Part shown: positions 37,420 to 47,041 of the stretch, in pieces
Numbering within the stretch: position 1 is the stretch's first letter
Layout of the letters: each line of letters begins with the position of its first letter
DNA from: Flavobacterium sp. 140616W15
GTDB lineage: Bacteria > Bacteroidota > Bacteroidia > Flavobacteriales > Flavobacteriaceae
Reading direction: 5' to 3'
NCBI RefSeq assembly: GCF_003668995.1
Contig: NZ_CP033068.1
Span: 1,240,001 to 1,304,000, forward strand
DNA length: 64,000 nucleotides
Program-made: the position numbers and the translations under genes
The notes under the pieces: generated by a model
Told to the model about the DNA's origin: nothing
Databases searched by the model: none
Seen by the model: the letters and a program-made list of their open reading frames with translations, nothing else

Positions 37420-37452
37420 ATGCCCCAAATAGTGTCTAACTATTTGGGGCAT
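37420..37452. terminator. Bidirectional terminator
   Basis: ATGCCCCAAATAGT (37420-37433) pairs with ACTATTTGGGGCAT (37439-37452), preceded by A6 and followed by a T-rich stretch, between convergent genes. Confidence 0.85.
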
Positions 37453-37470
37453 GTCTCTTTAATTGGGTGT

Positions 37471-38067
37471 TTATTCTTTTATTAATCTAATGGTAGCTTT
37501 ATAACCTGTACCTACATTCCATTGGCTGGCTTCAATAACAGTTCCTTTATCGTCAAAAACCTGAAATTCGGCAGTATTTGGTGAAGCGAAACCTTCGTTT
37601 AAAGCTTCAAAATCAATTTTGTTAATTCCATCTACTAATTTTATTTTGAATTCTTGAAATTCTCCATTCAAACTAACTTCGGGTACAATTATTTGATCAT
37701 TCAGATATACTTTTATCTTATCGCCATCTACAAAAGCAGCATCTCGGTAGCGAATTGTAGAAGTAAGTGATTTTGTTTTGAAGCTTCCTAAATATTGATT
37801 TCGTCTATAAAATATGCCTTCAACATTAGCTTCTTTTTTGTATAAACTACTATCTTTAAAAAGTTCCTCTGGATTTACTTTTAAAGGATCTGGTTTTTCT
37901 ACAAGGGGTGGTGGGTCAATTTTGGGTGCAATTTCTTTAGGAGGAATAGCTTTTTTGATTTTCGATTCTTTAGGAGGAATCGGCTTAAATTTAGTATTGA
38001 GCTCATCCTGTGTGTATCCTTGTATAGAAACGCTAATCATTATAATTAAAAACAATATCTTTTTCAT
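37471..38067 (-). CDS. Secreted hypothetical protein with Pro/Lys-rich linker
   Basis: A 198-residue protein with a signal peptide (ends ...SIQGYTQ). Residues ~25-70 are a Pro/Lys-rich linker (PPKESKIKKAIPPKEIAPKI). The C-terminal ~120 residues (GDKIKVYLNDQIIVPEVSLN, VDGINKIDFEALNEGFASPN) look like one beta-sandwich domain. I recognise this only as a common flavobacterial exported protein without known function. Confidence 0.75.
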   Translation of the reverse strand: MKKILFLIIMISVSIQGYTQDELNTKFKPIPPKESKIKKAIPPKEIAPKIDPPPLVEKPDPLKVNPEELFKDSSLYKKEANVEGIFYRRNQYLGSFKTKSLTSTIRYRDAAFVDGDKIKVYLNDQIIVPEVSLNGEFQEFKIKLVDGINKIDFEALNEGFASPNTAEFQVFDDKGTVIEASQWNVGTGYKATIRLIKE

Positions 38068-38234
38068 ATCTCTTAAATATTAATATATAAATGTAGATTA
38101 ATCTTAAAATTAAATACAGCAATACTTATTTAATAAACATTTAATTATACTATTTATTGCATTTATAGCGCGTTAATTATCAAATATAAAAAGAAGCTCA
38201 GTATAATATTATATTCGATTGTTGCCTTAATTTG

Positions 38235-38242
38235 TATATTTG
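38235..38242 (+). promoter_or_regulatory. -7 box of the histidine kinase gene
   Basis: TATATTTG matches the consensus and lies 34 bases before the ATG at 38276, so the upstream in-frame start at 38240 would precede transcription. No convincing -33 box. Confidence 0.45.
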
Positions 38243-38275
38243 ATCATTGGTTTTTTAAATCCCATAAAATCTATA

Positions 38276-39652
38276 ATGTCTGAACCTTTTTCATTAGACC
38301 CAAAAACTGTTTTCCTTCTTTATTTTTGGGCAAATTTGTTTATCTGTATTCTTATTTTTAGTTATTCCTTTTCATATGCTACCACTGAAAACAGGAAGAT
38401 GTTAAAAAAATTTGGGTATGGAAAATTATTACTCACCATCGGATGGACATTAATTCTGTTACGGGGTATCATTTCAGATATAATCTCTATTAATATTGCA
38501 AATAGCTTCGTTCTTATAGCCTGTTGCTATGAAACGTTAGCAATGTTGGCAATGCTTAAGAGTAAAACAAAAAGGCGATACAAATTACAAATAGGAATAA
38601 CCATTGTTGGAATTTTGGTTTTTAACACATTTGTCTTATTAGGAAGCACAATTAATACTCGTGTTTTAATTATATCTCTTGGTGTTTTTGCTATTTATTT
38701 GCCTCCTACGATTAGTTATTTTATAGAAAAAGGAAATAATTTTTTCCGAACTTTTTATGTGTTTTGTTACGCTGCATTCGAAGTCTTAATTATTACGCGA
38801 ATGATTTATAATTATTTAAATCCGCAGAAGGACTTTTTTTCCTATAGTGTTTTTGATACTTTGTATAGTATAAGCTTGTTTCTACTAACACTCATCGGAA
38901 CAGTAGGTTTTTTGTTACTGGTAAAAGAAAGACAAGATCATAAAATTAAAAAACTTTTAGACGATAAAAACCAGTTTTTCTCTATTATAGCCCATGATCT
39001 GAGAGGGCCATTAGGATCATCGGCTGGGCTTTCAGAAATATTAACGCAAAATATTGAAGGATATAGCCGCGACGAAATTAGAGAAATTATAGAAATGCTC
39101 CATGAATCGAATAAGAATAGCTATAAATTACTAGAAAATCTTTTGGACTGGTCGAAAGTACAAACAGGAATGATAGAATTTAGTCCTAAGAGAATCATAT
39201 TAAACACTTTGATTAAGGAAAATATTGAACTTAACAAAAATGCGGCTTTAAATAAAAACATCAATCTCTCGTTTGAATCATCTGAGATTATAGAGGTTGA
39301 GGCCGACAAAAATATGATTGACACCATTGTACGTAATTTATTGACTAATGCTATTAAATTTACTGATAAGCATGGAGAGATTACAGTGAAGATCAAAAGA
39401 AAGCATCAAAAAGTAGAAATCGCTATAACAGATAATGGTATTGGAATTCCAGATAATATAAAAGAAAAATTATTTAAAATTAATGGAAAAGTAACTCAAA
39501 AAGGTACTGAAAATGAAAGTGGGAGCGGACTCGGATTATTACTTTGTAGTGAATTTATAAAAATGCATCAAGGTAAAATTTGGACCGAAAGCGAACCAGG
39601 AAAAGGCAGTACATTCAAATTTACTTTGCCATTGGAAATTATAAAAAATTAA
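38276..39652 (+). CDS. Membrane sensor histidine kinase
   Basis: A 458-residue kinase. Residues ~10-220 contain about seven transmembrane helices forming the sensor. The HisKA dimerisation domain follows with the phospho-acceptor His in FFSIIAHDLRGPLG, then a HATPase domain with the N box (IVRNLLTNAIKFTDKHGE), G1 (ITDNGIGIP) and G2 (ESGSGLGLLLC). No response regulator gene lies nearby, so its partner is encoded elsewhere. It is convergent with the usher-like gene, 41 bases away. Confidence 0.88.
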   Translation: MSEPFSLDPKTVFLLYFWANLFICILIFSYSFSYATTENRKMLKKFGYGKLLLTIGWTLILLRGIISDIISINIANSFVLIACCYETLAMLAMLKSKTKRRYKLQIGITIVGILVFNTFVLLGSTINTRVLIISLGVFAIYLPPTISYFIEKGNNFFRTFYVFCYAAFEVLIITRMIYNYLNPQKDFFSYSVFDTLYSISLFLLTLIGTVGFLLLVKERQDHKIKKLLDDKNQFFSIIAHDLRGPLGSSAGLSEILTQNIEGYSRDEIREIIEMLHESNKNSYKLLENLLDWSKVQTGMIEFSPKRIILNTLIKENIELNKNAALNKNINLSFESSEIIEVEADKNMIDTIVRNLLTNAIKFTDKHGEITVKIKRKHQKVEIAITDNGIGIPDNIKEKLFKINGKVTQKGTENESGSGLGLLLCSEFIKMHQGKIWTESEPGKGSTFKFTLPLEIIKN

Positions 39653-39693
39653 ATCAAAGTTTGGAACTAAAACTTACACAGAATGCACTAAAC

Positions 39694-42486
39694 TTACTGT
39701 TTTTTGAATCCGTTTGAGCTAAATTTTCTTGTTTCTACACGTTTTTCTTTTATAGCTAAAGTAAATTTTACTTCTTTAATTTCATCAGGCGCTGCATTTA
39801 TAAGCTGATTGTTATTTTCTACTTCTACATATTCTGAAATTCCTGTTTTTTCAAGACTCACAGTATAGGATCCTTTAGGTACATACAATACAAAGTTTCC
39901 ATTTTCATCGGTTTTTGTTGTAAATACGTTACCGTTGTCATCTATTGCAATTATTGGTAATCCTCCTTTTTTCTTTGTGATATCAAAACTTTTGTCGGTA
40001 GCAACGTATGATAAAGACCCTTTTATAGAGGCTGTTTTATTTAAGCCTATAGCAATTTTAGTATCAGCATTTATCGTCGCTTTTACAGCATTAGCGTACC
40101 ACTCATCAGTATTAATGGGTTTTATAGTATAAGATCCAGGGGGTAATGACCTGTATTTTAAGATTCCTTTATTATCTGTTCTAAATGCTTTTCCATCAAT
40201 AAGTACTAGCTGATTTGTTGCAGGTGTATTTTTAGCGGTTGTTTTATTTTTGTCTCCAGTTTCATAGTAAACATAAACTTCAAGTTCGCTTTTTGTTTTA
40301 TCAATTTTTATTGGATTAAAACGTTTTGTTAGCCCTAGCTGTATGGTGTTTAATGTATTTATACTGGTAGAAAAATCACTATAATAATTGTAAACAAATA
40401 GGCTGAAATCTTTACTGATGTCATAATCTAAACGTCCGTTAATCTGAAGTGATTCATTAATCATGCTATTTTTAGAATATACCATTCCGAGATTAACAGT
40501 TAGCTTATCGTTAAAAAACTTTTGCTGTAAAGTAGGAGAGATGGTCAGATTCGTATATACTTTTTCTATGCCCAATTGTGAGTTAGCAATGATTTCTCCT
40601 AAGTAAAAATTATTATATTGATAAAAGGCCAATAGGTTTAGAATTTTCCAGCTGTAAATAAAATTTGTTTTAAAATGGAATTCGTTTTTATCTATTGTCG
40701 TGGCAGTAAATTGTCCTCCTTCAAAAGATAACGATACATTTTGGTTTGTAGGAGTATTGTAATAGGTTAGCCCTAAAGTCATTCGGGCTGCTTTCATTGA
40801 ATATCCATTAGGATTTGTTGTACTTAGCAGCTGTTCTTTACGACTTTCGGTATAATAATACGGAGATAGAGATAGTATTAATGAAGAAAATCGTCTTGAT
40901 ACACCTACATCGTAACGAGCTGTAGAAAAATGAGTTGAAGTAAATTGATTAGCAAAGGATTCTGGCTTTGCTGATAAATAATTATAAACACCCCATAAGT
41001 TGAATTTGCCTACAGGTAAATTTACTCTTTCATTTAGGTTGATAACTCCTTTTCTCATTCCCGAGAAGTAACCTGAACTTAGGTAATTAGAACTACTGTA
41101 GAATAAATTTTTGAGTTTACCATTAAACTGAACTTCTCCTGCACCACCTATTTTATTACCTGTTTCAATTTCAGATGTAAGGTTACTAATTGCTCCTCCG
41201 GCTCTAAGGTTAAAATTTTCGGATGTATATAATGAAAATCGTGATGATGCTAAGTAATTTTTAGTACCAGAATAAGTATCATCATCATAAATAATCGTGT
41301 TTTCATATCCTTTTTTTTGCATCCACCCGTTATTATGCGTGTACATTGCCCATGCCGATTTTCCAAATGACAAGCTTGAATCATCAATTAGGTTATACGT
41401 TTTATCAATTGCTCCAGCCTCGATGGTACTTTTTTCATTGGGTTTAAAAAATCCTTCGGCACCTCTTCCTATTAGGTTGAGGTCAAAAAACTTTGATATG
41501 TTTCCAATTGTAGCACCATAGTTTTTTTCTTTATAGCTAAGCCAGGTATTTCTCAAAAAAACCTGATCTGAATTCTCCCACCAGTTCACATCTACATTTG
41601 CCTGTAGCACTCCTTTGTTAATTTCTGCCTGTGCATTAGCATATATAAAATAAGCGTTTGTATTGTCGCTATTGTGTTGTATACTAGCAGTAACCTGATT
41701 CGTTTGATTAAATGTAAGGTTATAATCTGGGTTATATGGTGAAACATATCTTCTGTCTTGCCTGATAGAGCTTGCTCTTACGGTACCATTATTAATTATA
41801 TCTCCATTACTGTACAGAGCAGTGATATTAATAGTGATGTCTTCTTGATTTAATACCGTTTTGTTAACCACTTTTTTTAATACTACAATAGTATCTGTAA
41901 ATGCCTGAATATGGATATCGGTATTTTCTATTGCGTTTCGGGTTATAAAATCGGGATAACGGGCTAAGATGGTCACTTTTTGAGCAGTATTCCCTTCGTT
42001 AGAAATACGTATAGGTATAGCAAGACTATCACCGATTCTTTCATAGATTAGATTAGTTTCGAGTAGCATTACTTTTACTAATTTTCTTTCGCGTATATAA
42101 ACAGGTAAAAACACACTTTTAGTTTCCTGTGTCTCAACAATTGTAAATACAGCTTCGATAGTACTTTGGTTACCCGCTTTTGCAGTCGCAGCAACAATAG
42201 CTTTTATCGGAATGAAGATACTATCATGAGCAGCTATTGTAATGTTTTTTGATTTTTTTAATGAAAGGTAAATATCTTCGTGACTACTATGTGCGTCAAA
42301 AACACCTTCTATCGACTGTGAGCTAGTGTTTATTATTTTTACATAAGCATCAATAACTCCTTTGCTATTTGTTTCAATTTTATTGTTGGTAAATTCTATA
42401 TTAAAACTATTGTTTTGAGCCCAAGCACTTATGCCTGATCCCCAGAAAGCAAGAAATAATAATATTTTATAGTATTTAACCAGCAT
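39694..42486 (-). CDS. Usher-like outer-membrane beta-barrel protein
   Basis: A 930-residue exported protein (signal peptide ends ...GISAWA). Its layout mimics chaperone-usher ushers. Residues ~24-230 form beta-sandwich domains, ~240-740 a long series of amphipathic strands (NWWENSDQVFLRNTWLSYKE, RRFSSLILSLSPYYYTESRK) consistent with a large barrel, and ~760-910 two carboxypeptidase-regulatory/CnaB-like sandwiches (GILKYRSLPPGSYTIKP, ENGNFVLYVPKGSYTVSLEK) in the position of usher C-terminal domains. It ends the operon with a pilus subunit, a PapD-like chaperone and two pilin-like proteins. No T9SS sorting domain is evident. Usher function is inferred from gene order and domain layout, not from clear sequence identity to PapC-type ushers. 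Confidence 0.68.
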   Translation of the reverse strand: MLVKYYKILLFLAFWGSGISAWAQNNSFNIEFTNNKIETNSKGVIDAYVKIINTSSQSIEGVFDAHSSHEDIYLSLKKSKNITIAAHDSIFIPIKAIVAATAKAGNQSTIEAVFTIVETQETKSVFLPVYIRERKLVKVMLLETNLIYERIGDSLAIPIRISNEGNTAQKVTILARYPDFITRNAIENTDIHIQAFTDTIVVLKKVVNKTVLNQEDITINITALYSNGDIINNGTVRASSIRQDRRYVSPYNPDYNLTFNQTNQVTASIQHNSDNTNAYFIYANAQAEINKGVLQANVDVNWWENSDQVFLRNTWLSYKEKNYGATIGNISKFFDLNLIGRGAEGFFKPNEKSTIEAGAIDKTYNLIDDSSLSFGKSAWAMYTHNNGWMQKKGYENTIIYDDDTYSGTKNYLASSRFSLYTSENFNLRAGGAISNLTSEIETGNKIGGAGEVQFNGKLKNLFYSSSNYLSSGYFSGMRKGVINLNERVNLPVGKFNLWGVYNYLSAKPESFANQFTSTHFSTARYDVGVSRRFSSLILSLSPYYYTESRKEQLLSTTNPNGYSMKAARMTLGLTYYNTPTNQNVSLSFEGGQFTATTIDKNEFHFKTNFIYSWKILNLLAFYQYNNFYLGEIIANSQLGIEKVYTNLTISPTLQQKFFNDKLTVNLGMVYSKNSMINESLQINGRLDYDISKDFSLFVYNYYSDFSTSINTLNTIQLGLTKRFNPIKIDKTKSELEVYVYYETGDKNKTTAKNTPATNQLVLIDGKAFRTDNKGILKYRSLPPGSYTIKPINTDEWYANAVKATINADTKIAIGLNKTASIKGSLSYVATDKSFDITKKKGGLPIIAIDDNGNVFTTKTDENGNFVLYVPKGSYTVSLEKTGISEYVEVENNNQLINAAPDEIKEVKFTLAIKEKRVETRKFSSNGFKKQ

Positions 42487-42498
42487 GTATAAAGAGAA

Positions 42499-43518
42499 TT
42501 AATTTGGCATTATTACAAAGTAAACACGGGTGCTATAGGTACCAGGACTAACATTAAGCCCAGGGCTATTTGCGGGTATAAAGAATTTTATATTGTATGT
42601 TATATCCTGAGGCGTACTGCTGGATTTAATAGCAACTGGCTGTGTTGTTGTTGCCAGTGTTATAGGAGAAATAATCTGTAATCCTTTATAAGCCATATTA
42701 GTACTTAATTGCAATTTAAGGATAGAAAGAGGCAATGTTTGTGATGATGTAGGTGATATAAAATCTCCTGATGCCTCTACTGCTAGTTGCGAATTATAAG
42801 TGTTAACTCGTAGCGCATTTGCAATTGTAACCGATTTTTCTACTGCATAATCGGTTGGAGTGCTATAATTGATATTAAATTGTTGAGCACCATTTTGTAG
42901 CACAACACTTTGGCTTCCAAAATTTCCACCAAACGATAACTGAAACCTGGCATTTCCCATCGGAGAGGTATAAATGCCTATTAGCTGTTCTGCTCCTTCA
43001 GATATTTTATAAAGCTTGAATTCATAAGATGAATTATACATCCCGTTTGGACTCACTAATAATTGATTGCCGCCCTGAACAGTTAAGTTATAGCGAAAGA
43101 GCCTGTTTACAGCACCATTTAAATTTACATTGCTATGAATAAGAGTAACCTCATTGTATTTACTTAATTGAAACACCTGTGTAGGTATGTTTATTAGATT
43201 TCCATTGGCAGAACCACTATTTTCCTGACTGTTAAACTTTAAGTAGCTATATTGTGCTCCTACAGTATAGGCACTGTTAGAATCATTGGTATAGTCTTGC
43301 GTAAGTCTTACGGTGAGTTTCCATTCGTTTACATTCATATGGGGTCCATAATATTGTATAGGAATAGAGATTTGATTATTTAGTGTTTTTCCAGATACCA
43401 TTTCTGCATAAGTAGAAAACACAGGTTGCCCGCTATTATAGCCACCCAGCATATACTGAGCATTGACGGTATATTGGGCAAACAAAGAAAAATATATGAT
43501 AATTACTAGTTGTTTCAT
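42499..43518 (-). CDS. Pilus subunit or tip adhesin candidate
   Basis: A 339-residue exported protein (signal peptide ends ...TVNAQ). The N-terminal ~200 residues would be a receptor-like or unknown beta domain. The C-terminal ~110 residues resemble the two small pilin-like proteins and end with PGTYSTRVYFVIMPN, the same Y-S-T-x-x-x-Y/F signature. A two-domain subunit with a pilin-like C-terminal domain is what a tip adhesin looks like. It overlaps the chaperone gene by 4 bases (ATGA), implying translational coupling. Confidence 0.62.
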   Translation of the reverse strand: MKQLVIIIYFSLFAQYTVNAQYMLGGYNSGQPVFSTYAEMVSGKTLNNQISIPIQYYGPHMNVNEWKLTVRLTQDYTNDSNSAYTVGAQYSYLKFNSQENSGSANGNLINIPTQVFQLSKYNEVTLIHSNVNLNGAVNRLFRYNLTVQGGNQLLVSPNGMYNSSYEFKLYKISEGAEQLIGIYTSPMGNARFQLSFGGNFGSQSVVLQNGAQQFNINYSTPTDYAVEKSVTIANALRVNTYNSQLAVEASGDFISPTSSQTLPLSILKLQLSTNMAYKGLQIISPITLATTTQPVAIKSSSTPQDITYNIKFFIPANSPGLNVSPGTYSTRVYFVIMPN

Positions 43519-44321
43519 AGGCTAAATTCTAGTTCTGCAATTTTTATAATATCTTTTTCTCCATAAGTTAAAATTGCTGAAACAGTATAATTCCCTTTGG
43601 CAAGGTCAGATGGTAATTGTTGTTTTAATACCCTAATATCTTTAGGAAGCGTATAAAATTCTGATTCTTTTAAGGTACTTTTTTTACCAGTACTATTGTT
43701 AAATAGTTCCCATTTTACTTTTCCATCTGTCCAAAGATTACCTTGGTTTTCTATTTTTAATTCAATGATTTTATTCTTGTTATCATCTGCGTAGCTTGTA
43801 AAATCAACAAAATCAACAAGAACTTTATTTTCTTTAATAAAACTATGATACACTTTTACGCCCATCCTTACAGTTACTTGTATAGCAGCTCCATTTTGAT
43901 CTATGGCAGTACCAGGATTAAGCTGGGTAAAGAAAATCATACCTGTATGAACAGGAATAGATGTATCAGCATTGGCAGGGACTTTAAATAGTACTTCTAT
44001 TTGTTTAGTCTCACCAGGTTTAACAACAAAATAGGAGGTTGGTAAAATTTGTATCCAGTCGGTGCATGAAGTTGGAAGCGTATTTGCTTCTGCAATTTTA
44101 TTATTACCAGATGGCTCATATTCCCAATCATTAAAAGAAACACCTACTTCAAGTTCCTTGTCGGTAGGGTTTGTTAGGTTAATATATTGTGAGCCCGATG
44201 CACCTGCATTTAATTTATAATATAAGCGTCCTGGTGATACAGATATACCTGCCTGAGCTTGTATTTGGTTTACCATGAGTAATCCAATTAGAATCAATAT
44301 GAAATTTCTCATTTTTTTCAT
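43515..44321 (-). CDS. PapD-like periplasmic pilus chaperone
   Basis: A 268-residue exported protein (signal peptide ends ...NQIQAQ). The mature start GISVSPGRLYYKLNAGASGS, followed by QYINLTNPTDKELEVGVSF and FVVKPGETKQIEVLFKVP, is the typical N-terminal Ig domain of PapD-type chaperones. A second beta domain follows, as in the family. Such chaperones donate a strand to complete pilin Ig folds and deliver them to the usher. It is encoded between the pilin-like genes and the tip/usher-like genes. Confidence 0.75.
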   Translation of the reverse strand: MKKMRNFILILIGLLMVNQIQAQAGISVSPGRLYYKLNAGASGSQYINLTNPTDKELEVGVSFNDWEYEPSGNNKIAEANTLPTSCTDWIQILPTSYFVVKPGETKQIEVLFKVPANADTSIPVHTGMIFFTQLNPGTAIDQNGAAIQVTVRMGVKVYHSFIKENKVLVDFVDFTSYADDNKNKIIELKIENQGNLWTDGKVKWELFNNSTGKKSTLKESEFYTLPKDIRVLKQQLPSDLAKGNYTVSAILTYGEKDIIKIAELEFSL

Positions 44322-44346
44322 TTTTTAATAGTAGTAAATATACCAA

Positions 44347-44904
44347 TTATTGAGGAATTAACGTATACATAATTGTAGTACTATATGCACCTGCTTCACG
44401 ATTGAGGTAGCTTGGTGATTTTGTATCAGGTATTACATAATTAACATGAAATCCGCGACCCCATTCACCTGCAGGAGATTTTATAATTGTTGTTGGTAAT
44501 TTAGAAAGCATAATTTGCGATGCTATCTGAAGACCAGCTGGAGGAGCAGCATTTGAATTAGTAAGGGTACCTGTGGCCGTTTTTACAGTAATTGTATTTA
44601 CAGGTAATGTAGTGCTGTTTCCGTTATGAGAAAAATATTCTGTGCTTGCTTTTACAGTTACCTCATAAGCAGTACTTGAGCTCACCTTTATATGGTCGGG
44701 TTGTTGCCCCGAACTATTTCCTAAAAGAAAATGAGAAGGCTGAGCCATACTTATATTAACTGTAGGCTGAGAAACCTGTATGCTTTGTACTTGCGCAATA
44801 GTAACATTAACCTGCGTTTGTGCAGATCCTATGCTTTGTGCCATTGCGGGAATAGAACAAAGTAGCAACAGAAAAAATTTCCATATGTTTTTTGAAGTTT
44901 TCAA
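44347..44904 (-). CDS. Pilin-like subunit B
   Basis: A 185-residue exported protein (signal peptide ends ...SIPAMAQ). The mature N terminus has an alternating pattern (QTQVNVTIAQVQSIQVSQPT) of the kind used for donor-strand exchange. The C terminus SYLNREAGAYSTTIMYTLIPQ-like segment carries the Y-S-T signature shared with subunit A and the tip candidate. It is about 30 per cent identical by eye to subunit A over shared motifs (PTV-I-M, HIKVS). Confidence 0.65.
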   Translation of the reverse strand: MKTSKNIWKFFLLLLCSIPAMAQSIGSAQTQVNVTIAQVQSIQVSQPTVNISMAQPSHFLLGNSSGQQPDHIKVSSSTAYEVTVKASTEYFSHNGNSTTLPVNTITVKTATGTLTNSNAAPPAGLQIASQIMLSKLPTTIIKSPAGEWGRGFHVNYVIPDTKSPSYLNREAGAYSTTIMYTLIPQ

Positions 44905-45032
44905 CTCTAATTATGTTTCTAATGGTTCAACAATATCCTCCAGAAGACAATTAATTCTGAAAATAAAATATATTAAAATAGCACTAACCCAAAATTCAGA
45001 TTAGTGCCATTTTACTAAAAGTTTTTATTATT

Positions 45033-45578
45033 TTAATTTGCTACTATAGTGTAAGTAAGCAAAGTGCTGTAAATAGCTTCAGGCTTGTTTAAATATACAG
45101 GAGCACTCACTGGAGGAATTGTGTACTGTATGTTAAATCCACGAATATCACCTGTAGTTGAAGAAATAATCTCAACTGGAGTAGTTACACTAAGTGCTTG
45201 AGCATTTGCAGGGAAAGTTGCGTTTGATCCTGCGTCAATACTACCAGAAGCACCAGAGTAAGTACCTGGAGTAGTTGATACAACAACAGTCGATACTGGA
45301 ATAACATCGTTTCCTGGTGATGTTAGCTCAGTAGCTGCCTGAACAGTTACTTTATAACCATTAGTAGCACTAACTTTAATGTGGTTCGGCAAAGAACCTG
45401 TTGTGTTACCTCCTGTAAAGTTAGCAGCTGTATTCATTCCGATACTAACTGTTGGGTTAGTTACCTCAAGTGAATAAACGTTTGCTACATTTACATTTAG
45501 GTTTGTTGTTTGTGCATTAATAGAATTTGCTGACAATGCAATAATTGCAAATGATGCAGCTATCAAAAATTTTTTCAT
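45033..45578 (-). CDS. Pilin-like subunit A (likely major)
   Basis: A 181-residue exported protein (signal peptide ends ...NSINAQ). The mature protein begins TTNLNVNVANVYSLEVTNPT, an alternating strand suitable for donor-strand exchange. It then has a Gly/Ser/Thr-rich beta domain and ends with YLNKPEAIYSTLLTYTIVAN. As the first gene of the operon, next to the promoter at 45641-45672, it is the best candidate for the major subunit. Many adhesive pilins have this size and composition. Confidence 0.68.
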   Translation of the reverse strand: MKKFLIAASFAIIALSANSINAQTTNLNVNVANVYSLEVTNPTVSIGMNTAANFTGGNTTGSLPNHIKVSATNGYKVTVQAATELTSPGNDVIPVSTVVVSTTPGTYSGASGSIDAGSNATFPANAQALSVTTPVEIISSTTGDIRGFNIQYTIPPVSAPVYLNKPEAIYSTLLTYTIVAN

Positions 45579-45640
45579 TTAATAATTTGTTTAAAGTTTA
45601 TGTTCTAAACAGTTAGATTATCTAAGCTATTTAGATGGCA

Positions 45641-45672
45641 CAAAATTACTTTCGTGAATGACGGAAGTCAAA
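45641..45672 (-). promoter_or_regulatory. Promoter of the pilus-like operon
   Basis: On the minus strand TTTG (45672-45669), 20-base spacer, TAATTTTG (45648-45641): a complete Bacteroidota promoter about 60 bases upstream of the first pilin start. Confidence 0.65.
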
Positions 45673-45829
45673 GTCAAAAACGGAGTTTTTAATGTCATTT
45701 TATAACAAGGGAGATTATTGTTTAAAATGTAAATAGCAGTATGTTAGGTGTTTACGGCAAGCTATTACGATGTAGAAACTAATTTTTAGGAGATTTTGAC
45801 AGACATGTTGTTGCAAGTTTTAGCAATGA

Positions 45830-46747
45830 TTACTTAGTTATTGTATTTGCAACTGGTATTGGTTTTTGCTTAGGTATATACACCCGTTTATCTTCAAATT
45901 GGGTTCTGTATTGTTTAGGAGACATTCCTGTAGCATTTGTAAAAAAACGAATAAAATTGCTAGGATCAACAAACAGCAGTTCAAAGGCAACTTCTTTAAT
46001 ACTCATAGCAGTGTATCGTAGTAAGCGTTTGCTTTCTATGACGATTTCTTCGGTAATTATTTTTTTAGGAGACTTACCATATATACTATTACATATTTCG
46101 TTTAAGCTCTTAACGGATATATTCATTTTATCGGCATAATCCTTTACAAATCGCATATTTCTCAGGTTTTCTTGTACCAATTTCCTGAAATTATTAGCAA
46201 CATTTACTTCAGATTTTTTAAATGTTTCAATAGGGCTATACGACTTGTCTAATAATCCTTTTTGGGTATAAAGCAACAATCGCTCTACAGTATTATGTGC
46301 AAAGTGGTACATTAATTCATTGTAAGGTTGCCTACATATGTGTAATAAAGACTGATGGTGCTGTATAATAGCTTTTTTTAGAGAATTGTGTAATTTGTAT
46401 TTTAATGCTTGTTGCGAGTTAAAAAAGATACAGGATTCTAAAAAGTCCCTGTCAAGATCGGTGCGACAATAAAATGCTTCTTCAAAACAAACAAGCAACA
46501 CTTCAAATTCAGATGAGGTTTCTACGCTAAATACTTGGTTTAGACCAATAAAACTACATTCAAATTTATCTAAATGGATTAGATTGTTATCCAAGTTTAG
46601 TGTAAGCTCTCCAGATTTTACCCAAAACATTTGGTAAAAGGAACTTCTGAATGACTTATTTAAAAGTGCATTTTCATTAGATTTAATTAAGTGTGCACTA
46701 AATCCAGTAGGGTATTGCTTCTTGTCAAGGTTAAGAATTTCAATCAT
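45830..46747 (-). CDS. AraC-family regulator adjacent to the pilus-like operon
   Basis: A 305-residue protein with an N-terminal cupin-like sensor domain (FWVKSGELTLNLDNNLIHLD) and a C-terminal AraC DNA-binding domain (MNISVKSLNEICNSIYGKSP, SIKEVAFELLFVDPSNFIRF, ATGMSPKQYR). It is transcribed toward the operon and ends 251 bases before the first pilin gene, with a promoter in between. Local control of the operon is likely from position only. Confidence 0.83.
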   Translation of the reverse strand: MIEILNLDKKQYPTGFSAHLIKSNENALLNKSFRSSFYQMFWVKSGELTLNLDNNLIHLDKFECSFIGLNQVFSVETSSEFEVLLVCFEEAFYCRTDLDRDFLESCIFFNSQQALKYKLHNSLKKAIIQHHQSLLHICRQPYNELMYHFAHNTVERLLLYTQKGLLDKSYSPIETFKKSEVNVANNFRKLVQENLRNMRFVKDYADKMNISVKSLNEICNSIYGKSPKKIITEEIVIESKRLLRYTAMSIKEVAFELLFVDPSNFIRFFTNATGMSPKQYRTQFEDKRVYIPKQKPIPVANTITK

Positions 46748-47041
46748 GCTATTTTCTATAAAACAGAATCTATTTCTTAAAGATAAGAAAAATTATACTA
46801 ATAGATATCAAGGTAGCTATAGAATATAATAAATTGATATTTTATTTAGAATAAACTTAGGGATTGGTAAACTTATTTATTCTTTTGGTTATTTAAAGAA
46901 GAATAAAGTAAAAATAGGGAAGAGGATAAAAGTAAATAAATTAGTTTCCCCTAACTATTAAATAAGAATTAACAATGTGAAGAGTTTAACTAAATTATAA
47001 ATTCTATAAATTAGCGATTTCATTATATAATTCAATCAAAT

